From the NCBI RefSeq assembly GCF_014656355.1, contig NZ_BNCG01000014.1, forward strand, positions 55,306 to 108,362: a stretch of 53,057 bases of DNA. The letters are read 5' to 3'. Below, in pieces: positions 1 to 10,461 of this stretch. The DNA comes from Camelimonas fluminis. Its GTDB lineage: Bacteria > Pseudomonadota > Alphaproteobacteria > Rhizobiales > Beijerinckiaceae. Within the stretch, counting starts at the first letter, position 1, and each line of letters begins with the position of its first letter. Position numbers and translations under genes: made by a program. The notes below the pieces were generated by a model. That model was not told the origin of the DNA. It made no database searches and saw only the letters and a list, made by a program, of their open reading frames with translations.

Positions 1-37
1 GAACCGGATTTCGCGCCGCTGGAAAACGCTCTGGCTT

Positions 38-1855
38 TCAGGCCGCGTGGTCGCGCGGCTCGAACAGGCGATTGCCTGTGCTGACCATGTCGATGACGCG
101 GCCGTGCAGGGCGTGCAGGGTGGAGCGGTGGCCAATGGACACCAGGGTAGTCCGGGGCAGTTCGCGGGCCAGCAGCTTGTAGATCGACGCTTCAAGCCCT
201 TCGTCCATGGCCGATGTCGCCTCATCAAGGAACAGCCAGTCTGGCCGCGCCAGCAAGGCCCGGGCGATGGCGAGGCGTTGTTGCTCGCCCAGCGACAGCG
301 ACTGGGACCAGTGCCTGTCCTCGTCAAGGCGATTGACCAGATGCCCGAGTTGCGCCGCCTCCAGCGCCCGCCGCAACTCCTGGTCGCTCCAGGTATCGGC
401 GGCGGAGGGATAGGACACAGCCTCACGCAATGGCCCGATCGGCAGATAGGGCCGCTGGGGCAGCAGCAACAGGCTGGCTGGCCCGCCTTTCTCATCCTGC
501 GGCAGCGCGATGGCCCCATGGCCGAACGGCCAGATGCCGGCGATGGCCCGGAACAGGGTGGACTTGCCAGAGCCGGAAGGACCGGTGAGCAACGCCGTCT
601 CGCCTGGCCGGAACGTCAGCTCCTGCACGCGCACGATCTGGGTTCCATCCGGCAGGTTCAACGCAAGACCGGCGATGTGCAGCGCCCCATCGGCGCCTTC
701 CGCGCGGGCGATGCGGGTGACCAGAGCGTGGCTCTCGTCCTGCCCCTGGCTGTCCAGGGCGCGCGCCGCGTCAACCGAACCGGTGAAGGTGGTGAGACGG
801 TCGACGACGGCCTTGTAGTCGGCGATGGTCGAATAGGCGCTGATGAAAAACGACAGGGAATCGCTGACCCGGCCAAAGGCGCTGGCGGTCTGCTGCATGC
901 CGCCGAGGGTGATCTTGTCGGCAAAATAGTACGGCGCCACCAGCACGTACGGGATGACGTTGGCGATCTGGCCGTAGGCCGCGGTCACCGCCGTCAGCTT
1001 CTTGGTGCGGCTGACGATGGCGAGGAAGTTGCCGATGACCGCGCCGAAGCGGCCGGACAGGTGCTGCTTTTCAGCCGGAGCGCCGCCGATCAGCGCCACC
1101 TGTTCGCCATACTCACGCAGGCGGGCCAGCGAGAAGCGGAAGTCAGCCTCATATTTTTCCTGCTCGAAGTTCAGGCGGATCAGCGGCTTGCCAACCTTGT
1201 GAGTGATCCATGTGGCGAGCACCGCGAAGATCAGCGCCCCCCACAGCAGGAAGCCCGGAACCTGGACGCTGGTCCCGGGGAAGGTGAAGGCGGCCGAGAG
1301 CTGCCACAACACCACCGCGAAGGAGGCCAGGGTCGTCACCGACGACAGAAGACCAAGGAACAGCGTCATGGTGCGCAGGATGAAGGAATCGATGTCCTGC
1401 TGGATGCGCTGGTCGGGGTTGTCGGCGCCGTGCCCCAGCAGCTGCATGTGATAGTGGGCGTTGTGATCCAGCCACTGGCCGACGTAACGCTCGGTCAGCC
1501 AGGTGCGCCAGCGGATGCGCATGTAGGATTTCAGCGCGTACTGGTAGATGGCGGCGACGATGTAGATCACCGCCCAGAACAGGAACACCGTGAACAGCAG
1601 GCTCCAGAAGCTGGCTGCGTCCTTGTTCTGGATGGCGTTAAACCAGTCGCGCGAGAAATAGGACAGGCGCACGTTGATCGCCACCAGCGCGAATTCGATG
1701 GCGATGATGACGGCGGCGAAGATGAGGGCCAGCACGCGTTGCTGCACGGCAAAGGCCGGCAGCGGCCAGATGCGCGCCGTGGTCAGCTCGCGCGAGGTGA
1801 AATAGGGCAGCGTCAGACGCCAGATATCGGCAAGGGCCTGTTTCAGTCCGTGCAT
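38..1855 (-). CDS. SbmA/BacA-type ABC transporter, fused permease and ATPase
   Basis: A 605-residue half-transporter with an N-terminal membrane domain of the ABC_membrane_2 (SbmA/BacA, YddA) type and a C-terminal ATPase. The first ~330 residues carry hydrophobic segments and the conserved family stretch YFSRDWFNAIQNKD. The ATPase shows Walker A (GPSGSGKST), the signature LSLGEQQR and Walker B (WLFLDEATSAMDE). Family members export or import peptides and modified fatty acids or vitamins across the inner membrane; the substrate cannot be read from sequence. The open frame extends 57 codons further upstream, but that part is Arg/Ala-rich and unlike the family. The ATG at 1855, just before HGLKQALADIW, gives the usual length. 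The gene stands alone, with no substrate-binding partner nearby. Confidence 0.88.
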   Translation of the reverse strand: MHGLKQALADIWRLTLPYFTSRELTTARIWPLPAFAVQQRVLALIFAAVIIAIEFALVAINVRLSYFSRDWFNAIQNKDAASFWSLLFTVFLFWAVIYIVAAIYQYALKSYMRIRWRTWLTERYVGQWLDHNAHYHMQLLGHGADNPDQRIQQDIDSFILRTMTLFLGLLSSVTTLASFAVVLWQLSAAFTFPGTSVQVPGFLLWGALIFAVLATWITHKVGKPLIRLNFEQEKYEADFRFSLARLREYGEQVALIGGAPAEKQHLSGRFGAVIGNFLAIVSRTKKLTAVTAAYGQIANVIPYVLVAPYYFADKITLGGMQQTASAFGRVSDSLSFFISAYSTIADYKAVVDRLTTFTGSVDAARALDSQGQDESHALVTRIARAEGADGALHIAGLALNLPDGTQIVRVQELTFRPGETALLTGPSGSGKSTLFRAIAGIWPFGHGAIALPQDEKGGPASLLLLPQRPYLPIGPLREAVSYPSAADTWSDQELRRALEAAQLGHLVNRLDEDRHWSQSLSLGEQQRLAIARALLARPDWLFLDEATSAMDEGLEASIYKLLARELPRTTLVSIGHRSTLHALHGRVIDMVSTGNRLFEPRDHAA

Positions 1856-2167
1856 GGGTTCCGCCGGCTCGCATGGGTGGGCGCATGTGGACGCGCGAAC
1901 GGCGCTCCGCCGCAGGTCGCATGCTGCAGGACGCCCGCCAGCCGAAGCTGGCCGGACGCGGGAATCATCGGAAGTCCGGCCAACGCAGATCATGCGCGCC
2001 GTCTCCATGGAAGGCGGGCCAGCCATGCTCCCGGCAACCGGAGCGCGCGACAGATCCGCCGAAGTCCCGCGAAGGGGACCGTCACCGCAACCTATGCGAT
2101 CTCACGGTCAATCCTCCGTTAAATTTTGGTCATTGTGCGCCAGGGACGTTCCGGCGCCAGAAAGGCC

Positions 2168-2212
2168 GCCAAAAACGAAAAAGCCGCGCGCTCCAGAGTG
2201 GGAGCGCGCGGC
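2168..2212 (-). terminator. Rho-independent terminator of the small membrane peptide gene
   Basis: A perfect 12-bp stem (2183-2194 with 2201-2212) has a six-base loop. On the minus strand it is followed by TTTTTCGTTTTT. It sits about 40 bases past the stop of the 34-codon gene at 2251-2355. Confidence 0.85.
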
Positions 2213-2250
2213 CAGAATCATGTCAACGCCGGGGCGCGCCCCGACCGGCT

Positions 2251-2355
2251 TCAACCGAAGTTGTGCCAGAAAATGGCGACGCAAGCGACGATGGCGAAAG
2301 CCAGCGACCAGAACACGCCCGCGATTGGGCTGTCGACTTCATCATTATTGCTCAT
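2251..2355 (-). CDS. Small single-pass membrane peptide, 34 aa
   Basis: A 34-codon gene encoding a short polar N-terminus (MSNNDEVDSP) followed by one hydrophobic helix, residues ~11-30, ending HNFG. The ATG at 2355 has a strong ribosome site (AGGGGGTGAAGCC just upstream), and a perfect intrinsic terminator follows the stop. Together these make it a convincing independent transcription unit although it is very short. A longer frame upstream of this ATG is not credible because it reads through the ribosome site. The function is unknown. It resembles the small one-helix inner-membrane proteins often missed by annotation. Confidence 0.68.
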   Translation of the reverse strand: MSNNDEVDSPIAGVFWSLAFAIVACVAIFWHNFG

Positions 2356-2674
2356 GGCTTCACCCCCTGGAGCATGTCCGGACCAAAGCGGGGCCTCACA
2401 AGGACATGCGTCAAAACAACAAGACGGAACGGTTCCGCGCCACGCGGCGCCAAAACGCTCCCGGCTTCCGCGCAACTCCCCACCCCCAGCGACGGCGACG
2501 TTGCGAGGCGGAATTGCGACCGACAAACGGACAGGCGCGCCAGCGATAGCCGGAACGCTCCATGTCTCCAGTCCTAGAACATCATCCCCGAAAGGGAAAC
2601 CGCTTTTGCCAAACATCCCCGCGCGCGGTCGACGCGGCGGCGGCTGTCGCCCCATGGCCGGAAGCGCGCCGCAC

Positions 2675-2704
2675 GAAAAAGGGCTCCGGAAAACTCCGGA
2701 GCCC
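2675..2704 (-). terminator. Terminator of groESL
   Basis: A 9-bp perfect stem (2681-2689 with 2696-2704) has a six-base loop. On the minus strand it runs into CTTTTTCG. It lies about 45 bases after the groEL stop and is well placed to end the groES-groEL transcript. Confidence 0.85.
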
Positions 2705-2750
2705 CGATGTCGCCGGTCCGGCGCGGGCCGGACCGTCTGAGCTGGCTGGA

Positions 2751-4478
<1,728 letters not shown>

Positions 4479-4546
4479 TCACTGTTTGGAAAAATCGGAG
4501 AACATCCGGCCGGCCCGGAAGCCGGCCCCATCACGCTGGCTGGAAA

Positions 4547-4834
4547 TCAGCCGATGACGCCGAGGATGTCCGATTCCTTCATGATCAGCAGGTCTTCGCC
4601 GTCGATCTTGACCTCGGTGCCCGACCACTTGCCGAACAGCACGCGATCGCCAGCCTTGACGTCGAGAGCAACCAGCTTGCCCTGCTCGTCACGCGCGCCG
4701 GCGCCAGCAGCCACGACCTCGCCCTCCTGGGGCTTTTCCTTGGCGGTGTCGGGGATGATGATGCCGCCCTTCGTCTTCTCTTCGCTCTCAATGCGACGGA
4801 CGACGACGCGGTCATGCAGCGGACGGAACTTCAT
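4547..4834 (-). CDS. groES: Co-chaperonin GroES (Hsp10)
   Basis: 95 residues, full length. It forms the heptameric lid of the GroEL folding chamber. The conserved start [14 protein letters not shown] and the mobile-loop region around [19 protein letters not shown] are intact. The ATG at 4834 is preceded by AGAGGAATGGTCC. It is the first gene of the groES-groEL operon and lies about 50 bases downstream of a CIRCE operator, so heat-shock control by HrcA is likely. No hrcA gene lies in this window. Confidence 0.98.
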   Translation of the reverse strand: MKFRPLHDRVVVRRIESEEKTKGGIIIPDTAKEKPQEGEVVAAGAGARDEQGKLVALDVKAGDRVLFGKWSGTEVKIDGEDLLIMKESDILGVIG

Positions 4835-4886
4835 GGACCATTCCTCTTGATAGAAGCGCGAAACGCGCGTGGTTCGAATGGGGTCG

Positions 4887-4913
4887 TTAGCACTATACGA
4901 ACGTGAGTGCCAA
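4887..4913. promoter_or_regulatory. CIRCE operator (HrcA site) of groESL
   Basis: The half-sites TTAGCACTA and GAGTGCCAA are separated by nine bases. This matches the CIRCE consensus (TTAGCACTC-N9-GAGTGCTAA) at 16 of 18 positions. It lies 53 bases upstream of the groES start on the minus strand, the usual place for HrcA repression that is lifted on heat shock. The rest of the 4835-5159 interval shows no further feature. Confidence 0.93.
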
Positions 4914-5159
4914 CGCTGGCCGGGAGATAGGCGTGGGCCCGCGGGGTGTCAAGAAGCGCGCCACGGGGTCCGGAGCATTTTTCTACGGCGCCATGGCCTT
5001 CCCACCCCCGCCAGTTGTCCCCGTCAGCCCGCGAGCAGCGGCAACCGCCCGGAAAAACCCGGCGAATGTCATGACGGTTTACCAAACGCGGGCAATGCGC
5101 CATGTTTCGCCCGAAGCTTCCGCGCATATGCGTGAGCGACAGACAGCGCAGGGGCAGAC

Positions 5160-5732
5160 ATGACCGCCAGCCAGCCCGGCAACCCGCCTGCCAGCCGCAG
5201 GGACGCTTCCTCCGGTCCTGGAACCATATGCGCCTGCCTTCAATCGCGTATGACAGCCCGGGCGCTGACCCGCATGTATGATGAGGCGTTGCGTCCCACC
5301 GGCCTCAAGGTGACGCAACTGTCGCTGCTGGCGGCGATCGACCGTGGCCTTACCGGCTCGATCAGCGCCCTGGCCGATATGCTGGCCCTGGAGCGAACCA
5401 CCCTCACCCGCAACCTGCGATTGCTGGGCGACGCCGGGCTGATCGCGCCCCGGGCCGGCGGCGGCCGCGCCGTCGCCCACGAACTCACCGACGCTGGCCG
5501 CGCTGCGCTGGCGCGGGCGACGCCGCTGTGGCGCAAGGCCCAGGACGCGATCGAAACAGGCATGGGATCCGGGGCCTGGCTGGAAGCGCGCGACAGCCTG
5601 CGCGCCTTGCGCCGCGTCGCCCGCGCCCAGTCCACGCCCCAGGAGGCATCCCGGGAAGCGCCTCGCGAGACGTCCCTGGAGATGCGCAACGTCGTGGCGG
5701 AGCGCAGCGCGCGGACAACGGCCCGGCGCTAG
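5160..5732 (+). CDS. MarR-family winged-helix transcription regulator
   Basis: 190 residues. A MarR-type winged helix covers residues ~25-150: the recognition region SISALADMLALERTTLTRNLRLLGDAGLI is followed by a wing (RAGGGRAVAHELTDAGRAAL). MarR proteins are dimeric regulators of drug, phenolic or oxidative-stress genes and usually respond to a small ligand or Cys oxidation. Two Cys (CAC) near residue 23, just before the dimer helix, could be redox-sensitive; this is inference. An extra ~35-residue Arg/Ser/Thr-rich tail follows the domain. It is divergent from groES and has no obvious partner gene, so its target is unknown. Confidence 0.87.
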   Translation: MTASQPGNPPASRRDASSGPGTICACLQSRMTARALTRMYDEALRPTGLKVTQLSLLAAIDRGLTGSISALADMLALERTTLTRNLRLLGDAGLIAPRAGGGRAVAHELTDAGRAALARATPLWRKAQDAIETGMGSGAWLEARDSLRALRRVARAQSTPQEASREAPRETSLEMRNVVAERSARTTARR

Positions 5733-6124
5733 GGCGCCCCCGGGAAACGCGGAGCCCAAGCCGCGTGGAAAAATGAGACCAGTCAATGGGGTAGAAGGCG
5801 CTCCGGCCGGAACCGTCTGGTCAACCGGAGTGCGCTCATAACCAGGGGAACCGTTCCACGGCAGGATGCTGGCGAAACAGACCGGAACAGCGTCCCGACA
5901 GCATCGTCACAATTCCGCTGCCGGGAACCGCCAGCATCGCCATTGCATTATCCTGCTGGGGGAACAGGCCGGCCTGCGCTCCCACTGGCGCGCGTTCGTT
6001 TCCGGGGAGGATCACGACTCCGGCAAGATCGCGACCCGACGCCAGCCCCTGATCCTGCGCGCTTCCCGCGAAAGCGGCTTCAGCCTGGCGGAAAGCGTCG
6101 CGTTCACGTTGAGTGGAGGCGCCG
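5733..6124. other. Gene-free stretch between the MarR and L,D-transpeptidase genes
   Basis: 392 bases with no convincing gene, terminator or repeat. A reverse-strand open frame (5836-6132) lacks a ribosome site and has weaker GC bias at third positions than neighbouring genes. Confidence 0.5.
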
Positions 6125-6931
6125 ATGCCCATGCTGATGCCGATGCCGGTCAGAACCGGTCAGAAGGCGGCGCTGGATGCGCAATCCCATCGGCGCCCGG
6201 CGGCGCGAGGGGCCGTCGTTATCGCCATGGCGCTGCTGGCGGCGCCCTTCGCGGCCCAGGCGCAGGATTATGGCCATGGCGTGCGCCGCGCTCCCCCGCC
6301 CGGCTACTGGCGCGGCGGCGCGCCGGCGCTGGATGGTCAGCAATATGGCTATTGGGTTGATGACAGCGACGCCAGGCCACGATCCCAACGGCGCTCACGC
6401 GCCGCTTCCAGGGAGCCCCAGCAACTGGACGATCAGGGATACTGGGGCGGCGACGTCTATGGCGGCGAGGCCATGCAACAGGAGGTCGCGCCGCGCTTCC
6501 GCCGCCAGACGGCGGCCTATTCCGGCGGCCAGCCCGCCGGCACGATCATCATCGATACGCGCAACAAATACCTGTATCTGGTGCAGGGTGGCGGCATGGC
6601 CATCCGCTACGGCATCGGCGTTGGCCGCGAAGGCTTCCAGTGGCGGGGCAGCCAGCGCATTTCCATGAAGCGCGAATGGCCCGACTGGCGTCCCCCGGCC
6701 GACATGCGCCGGCGCCGGCCCGACCTGCCGCGTTTCATGGCCGGCGGCCCCGACAACCCGCTCGGCGCCCGGGCCCTGTATCTGGGCTCAACGCTGTATC
6801 GCATCCACGGCACCAACGAGCCCAACACCATCGGCCAGAACGTGTCCTCCGGTTGTATCCGGCTGACCAATGACGATGTGATCGACTTGTATTCGCGGGT
6901 CAGCGTCGGGGCAAAAGTCGTGGTGATGTGA
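6125..6931 (+). CDS. Periplasmic L,D-transpeptidase (YkuD/ErfK family)
   Basis: 268 residues. A twin-Arg-flanked hydrophobic signal peptide (residues ~22-42, ending AAQAQ) is followed by a linker rich in Arg and Gln and then a C-terminal YkuD domain (~140-268). The catalytic motif is complete: His228 in YRIHGTNEP and nucleophile Cys244 in SSGCIRL, 16 residues apart as in active enzymes. These enzymes make 3-3 peptidoglycan cross-links or tie outer-membrane proteins to the wall, the major cross-link type in Hyphomicrobiales. The ATG at 6125 has GGAGG five bases upstream; a GTG four codons earlier overlaps that site and is rejected. The gene appears to be monocistronic. Confidence 0.93.
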   Translation: MPMLMPMPVRTGQKAALDAQSHRRPAARGAVVIAMALLAAPFAAQAQDYGHGVRRAPPPGYWRGGAPALDGQQYGYWVDDSDARPRSQRRSRAASREPQQLDDQGYWGGDVYGGEAMQQEVAPRFRRQTAAYSGGQPAGTIIIDTRNKYLYLVQGGGMAIRYGIGVGREGFQWRGSQRISMKREWPDWRPPADMRRRRPDLPRFMAGGPDNPLGARALYLGSTLYRIHGTNEPNTIGQNVSSGCIRLTNDDVIDLYSRVSVGAKVVVM

Positions 6932-7078
6932 CAGGGGGCGCCCAGGCTGGCGTCCAAGCCCGGCTTCCGGGCCCGGCGTCCAGGTCGGGCGGCCAGGTCG
7001 GGCGTGCTTGAAGATCGCTGCCTGCGGGCAGGGCCCTCCGCTATCCTTTACCCAGAGTTGCGAAGCGGGGGCGGCGAC

Positions 7079-7780
7079 ATGAGATGGCCGGGCGTCCTGA
7101 CACATGCACGAAAACGCGCCAGATCACTGGGCCACATCGACAGGCCGTCCGCGCCAGACGATCTCGACAGCGATCTGATCCTTCAGACGCTGAGGGAACA
7201 TCGCATTCACTATGTTCACGGGTCACGCACGCCCTCGCTGCCGGGCGTGGCGCAACACGAGGGCCTCCTGTCGGCCCTGGGACTGCATGGAAAATACCCC
7301 AATCCCGATGATGGAGAATGGCTCCCGACCGGCGAACAGTTTTTTACCCGATATGCGCTGGACCTTTATTTCAGCGGCCAGGAGTTGCAGCTTGAGGATG
7401 AGTGCAATCTGCATGGAGTCAGCCTCCATGCGACGCCGGAATACGCCAAATCGTGGTGGTTCTACGCGAACCACCGCGCAAGCGCGAATACACACAAGGT
7501 TCTGTACGGGGTGAGAGACGTCGACGTCAGGTATATCGCCGGCATAAGCTATCGACATCACTATGCGACTGACATCATTCCGGCAGACTCGATCAAGGCC
7601 GTTTTTGTGGCCCCATCCAGAGTGGCGGGCATAAAGGCCGATCTGGAACTGGCGGGCTACCCGGAGATGGCTGCGAAAATCACACGGATTGTCAGCCCGC
7701 GCTCCGCCAGGGTTCCGATGCGAAGACACAGTATCCCGGCGACATGTTCAATCCGCGACGGGCTGTTTGCTGGATTCTGA
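7079..7780 (+). CDS. Unrecognised protein with ADP-ribosyltransferase-like motifs
   Basis: 233 residues from the ATG at 7079; a GTG 25 codons upstream is possible but its extension is not convincing. I do not recognise the family with certainty. Features reminiscent of the ART fold: a first-strand YVHGS (residues 45-49) followed by a GLL turn (62-64), a central SLHATPEYAKSWWFYA (115-130) like the 'xxT-xEYAxxYA' helix of ARTs, and a late TDIIPADSIKAVFV (164-177) like their last catalytic strand. The usual catalytic Glu is not clearly placed. It has no signal peptide and no membrane segment. It lies 147 bases after the L,D-transpeptidase and has no visible immunity or antitoxin partner. It could be an RNA- or protein-modifying enzyme or an unrelated fold. 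Confidence 0.6.
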   Translation: MRWPGVLTHARKRARSLGHIDRPSAPDDLDSDLILQTLREHRIHYVHGSRTPSLPGVAQHEGLLSALGLHGKYPNPDDGEWLPTGEQFFTRYALDLYFSGQELQLEDECNLHGVSLHATPEYAKSWWFYANHRASANTHKVLYGVRDVDVRYIAGISYRHHYATDIIPADSIKAVFVAPSRVAGIKADLELAGYPEMAAKITRIVSPRSARVPMRRHSIPATCSIRDGLFAGF

Positions 7781-7882
7781 AACGCCAGGGTCCAATCCGT
7801 GCAGCGCGCTCGCGACCATGCGAAGCGATGGCGCGCAATGGCAATGCGCGCCATCCCCACCCTGCCCGCGGGGCTCCGGAGC

Positions 7883-8764
7883 TTACGCCCAGTCGTCGTC
7901 GCCGAAGCCGCCGTCGTCCCAGGACTGGTCATCGTAAGACGGATCGTCGTAGCCAGCGTCCTGATAGCTGGCGTCGCTCTGGCTATCGTTCTGGCTGTTG
8001 TCCGCCTTCTGGTCGCTGGCGGCGCCCTTGCTGGCGTCATCCGGCTGCGCATCGGTCTTCGCCGTCTCGGCCGCCTTGTCGACCGGCGTGGCGTTGGCGG
8101 CGGACGAGCCGCCCATCATGCCCTTCACCGCGTCGAACAGCAGGGCGCCGCCCGCGACGCCCGCCGCCGTGGTCAGGGCGCCGCGCAGGAAGCCGCCGCC
8201 AGCCGGGGCCTGCGGCTGCTGCTGCCCGCCCCACGGCCCGGCGCCCTGGCCGGGCTGCGCGCCGCGCGACCACGGGCCGCCGGGCAAAGGACCACCCGGT
8301 ATGGGACCGCCCTGCGGTCCACCTTGGGTGCCGCCGCCAAAGGCAGGATTCTGGGCGCCGGCAGCCTGAGGGCCGGCTGGCTGGCCGAAGCCGCCCGGCC
8401 GCCCCGTTGGCGGCACGCTGCCGCGACCGCCAAACAGGCCGGAAAGGAAGCCACCGGAGGAGCCAGGGGCAGCGCCCTGGTTCGACGCCTGCTGCGCCTG
8501 TTCGCGCGCCAGTTGCTCCTGTGCCCTGCGGGCCTCGTCCTCAAGCCGCTGGACGCGCTGCTCCAGTTCCTGATTGCGGGAGGACAGCTGCTGCACCGCC
8601 ATGTCCTGGACATAGACGGCTTGGGCGAGCGCATAAGGCGCATAGGGCTGGCGGGCGACCAGATCAGCGATATAGCGCTCCGCCTCAGGGTCGCGCGGGT
8701 TGTTCGCCGCCTCTCCGAGGCGCCGGAAAATCCCGTCGATGACCTCACGTTCCTGCGGATCCAT
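7883..8764 (-). CDS. DUF2076 domain protein
   Basis: 293 residues. The N-terminal ~75 residues (MDPQEREVIDGIFRRLGEAA... through YVQDMAVQQL) match the DUF2076 family and lead into a coiled coil (~60-95). A long Gly/Pro/Gln-rich linker follows, then a short hydrophobic Gly/Ala segment (LTTAAGVAGGALLFDAVKGM) and a very acidic, Asp/Ser/Tyr-rich tail ending DDDWA. Family members are widespread in proteobacteria but their role is not established; an envelope association is often assumed. The start at 8764 has AGGAGAAG eight bases upstream, whereas a Met eight codons earlier overlaps it. It is convergent with the gene before it. Confidence 0.83.
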   Translation of the reverse strand: MDPQEREVIDGIFRRLGEAANNPRDPEAERYIADLVARQPYAPYALAQAVYVQDMAVQQLSSRNQELEQRVQRLEDEARRAQEQLAREQAQQASNQGAAPGSSGGFLSGLFGGRGSVPPTGRPGGFGQPAGPQAAGAQNPAFGGGTQGGPQGGPIPGGPLPGGPWSRGAQPGQGAGPWGGQQQPQAPAGGGFLRGALTTAAGVAGGALLFDAVKGMMGGSSAANATPVDKAAETAKTDAQPDDASKGAASDQKADNSQNDSQSDASYQDAGYDDPSYDDQSWDDGGFGDDDWA

Positions 8765-9031
8765 ATACGTCTTCTCCTGATTGCCCACCGCTTCCTGCGA
8801 GCGGCCATGGATGACATGGGGACGGTTTCCCGCGCGCGCCAGAGGCGTCAGCTGAACTTTTCATCGTCTGGCCAAGGCTTGGCGAAGGGCGCCAGCCTGC
8901 CGTGGGGGCTCGCGATGGCCTGGACAAAATACCTTGCTGCGTCACGCATCCGCGTGTGCAGAATGATTCCAAAGTGCTAAAACCGGCAATATCGAAGCCG
9001 GCGCCAGCTTCGGCCAAATAAGGAAAATACC

Positions 9032-9517
9032 ATGATCGCGCATCCGTCCCCCCGCCTCCGCCAGACCGACAACACCCGGCGCCGCGGCGGCCCTGGACTG
9101 GCGCGCCTCATGGGCGCCGCGTTGTCCCTGGCGTTCATCGCGGGCCTGCCCGTGATGGCGCGAGCGGAAACCGCCGCGCCGGCCGCCGCCGGCTCCGCCG
9201 AGGCTGGCGAGAAGGTGTTTCTGAAATGCCGCGCCTGCCACCAGATCGGCGCGGGCGCCAAACATCTGGTCGGTCCGGAGCTGAACGGGGTGATCGGCCG
9301 CAAGGCGGGAACCGTGGCCGGCTACAGCTTCTCCGACGCCATGAAGAATTCCGGCCTGACCTGGGACGCCGCCACCCTGCGCGACTACCTGAAAAACCCG
9401 CGCGCCAAGGTCACCGGCACCCGCATGATCTTTGTCGGCCTGCCCAAGGACAAGGACATCGACGACCTGCTGGCCTATGTCGGCCAGTTCGACGCCGATG
9501 GCAAAAAGAAGCCCTGA
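9032..9517 (+). CDS. Periplasmic c-type cytochrome (cytochrome c2-like)
   Basis: 161 residues with a signal peptide (hydrophobic ~26-43, cleavage after ARA45). A class I cytochrome c domain follows: heme attachment Cys66-x-x-Cys69-His70 (CRACH) and axial Met132 in TGTRMIFVG. The spacing and the GPELNGVIGRKAG and KNPRAKV stretches are those of mitochondrial-type or c2 cytochromes, which carry electrons between the bc1 complex and oxidases or dehydrogenases. It lies 127 bases upstream of lutA on the same strand, so it might accept electrons from lactate oxidation; this is inference from position only. Confidence 0.92.
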   Translation: MIAHPSPRLRQTDNTRRRGGPGLARLMGAALSLAFIAGLPVMARAETAAPAAAGSAEAGEKVFLKCRACHQIGAGAKHLVGPELNGVIGRKAGTVAGYSFSDAMKNSGLTWDAATLRDYLKNPRAKVTGTRMIFVGLPKDKDIDDLLAYVGQFDADGKKKP

Positions 9518-9644
9518 CATCAGGAAGCCCTGACCTCTTGCGGGAGCAAAATCCGTTGCCACGGCGCTGGATGTTTGCTTCCGTTTTCCGAACACATGCG
9601 TTGTCCAGCCTGTATTGAACAACGCTTCCGAGAGGAACGCGCCG

Positions 9645-10460
9645 ATGCCGCAGCAGACCGCTCCGCGAAACCCTCCGCAACAGCCCCGCGTCGGACTGTT
9701 CGTCACCTGCCTGGTGGACCTGATGCGGCCATCCGTAGGGTTCGCCGCGGCGAAACTGTTGCAGGACGCCGGCTGCCATGTGGAGGTTCCAGCCCAGACC
9801 TGTTGCGGCCAGCCAGCGTTCAACTCCGGCGACCGGGCCACGGCGGCAGATCTGGCGCGGGCGATGATCCGGGCGTTCAGCCATCTGGATTATGTGGTGG
9901 CGCCGTCGGGCTCCTGCGCCGGCATGGTGCGGCGACACTATCCGGAGCTGTTCGCCGACGATCCGGACCTGCGCGGCAAGGCCAACGCCTTCGCTGAAAA
10001 GACCTGGGAGCTGACCAGCTTCCTCGTCGACGTCATGGGCGTCAGCGACGTCAACGCCAGCTTCGACGGCGTGGCGACCTACCATGACTCCTGCGCCGGG
10101 TTGCGCGAGATGGGCGTGCAGGCGCAGCCGCGCAAGTTGCTGGGCTCGGTGCGCGGGCTGAAGCTGGTGGAGATGGAAGGCTCTGATGTCTGCTGCGGCT
10201 TCGGCGGAACCTTCGCGGTGAAATACGGCGAGATCTCCAACGCCATCGTCAGCGAAAAGGCGGCGCGGATCAGCGAATCCGGCGCGCCCATGGTGCTGGC
10301 CGGCGACCTTGGCTGCCTGATGAACATGGCCGGCAAGCTGTCGCGCCAGAACAGCGCCACGGCGGTGCGCCATGTGGCCGAGGTGCTGGCCGGCATGGAC
10401 GATCTGCCGCCGATCGCCGCGCCGGCGGCCCCGGCCACTGGCAAACCGGGAGCAGCCTGA
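9645..10460 (+). CDS. lutA: LutA, cysteine-rich subunit of L-lactate oxidation complex
   Basis: 271 residues with two copies of the cysteine-rich CCG domain. The first holds CLVDLMRP and QTCCGQPAFNSGD, the second YHDSCAGLREMG and DVCCGFGGTFAVK. This is the arrangement of LutA/YkgE, the GlcF-like subunit of the LutABC L-lactate dehydrogenase that oxidises lactate to pyruvate. The CCG motifs usually bind a [4Fe-4S] cluster or heterodisulfide-type centre. The ATG at 9645 is preceded by GAGGAACGCGCCG; a TTG ten codons upstream is less likely. Its stop is one base before the lutB start, so translation is probably coupled. Confidence 0.93.
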   Translation: MPQQTAPRNPPQQPRVGLFVTCLVDLMRPSVGFAAAKLLQDAGCHVEVPAQTCCGQPAFNSGDRATAADLARAMIRAFSHLDYVVAPSGSCAGMVRRHYPELFADDPDLRGKANAFAEKTWELTSFLVDVMGVSDVNASFDGVATYHDSCAGLREMGVQAQPRKLLGSVRGLKLVEMEGSDVCCGFGGTFAVKYGEISNAIVSEKAARISESGAPMVLAGDLGCLMNMAGKLSRQNSATAVRHVAEVLAGMDDLPPIAAPAAPATGKPGAA

Positions 10461-10461
10461 G

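Noticed and set aside
47..2122. A 691-codon open frame on the plus strand opposite the ABC transporter
   Set aside because: It is the antisense shadow of a GC-rich gene; its translation is Gly/Gln/Arg-rich without any known domain, while the minus strand shows Walker A, signature and Walker B.
5836..6132. A reverse frame of 98 codons between the MarR and L,D-transpeptidase genes
   Set aside because: No ribosome site, start overlaps the divergent gene, third-position GC is lower than in neighbouring genes and no motif is recognisable. It could still be a remnant.
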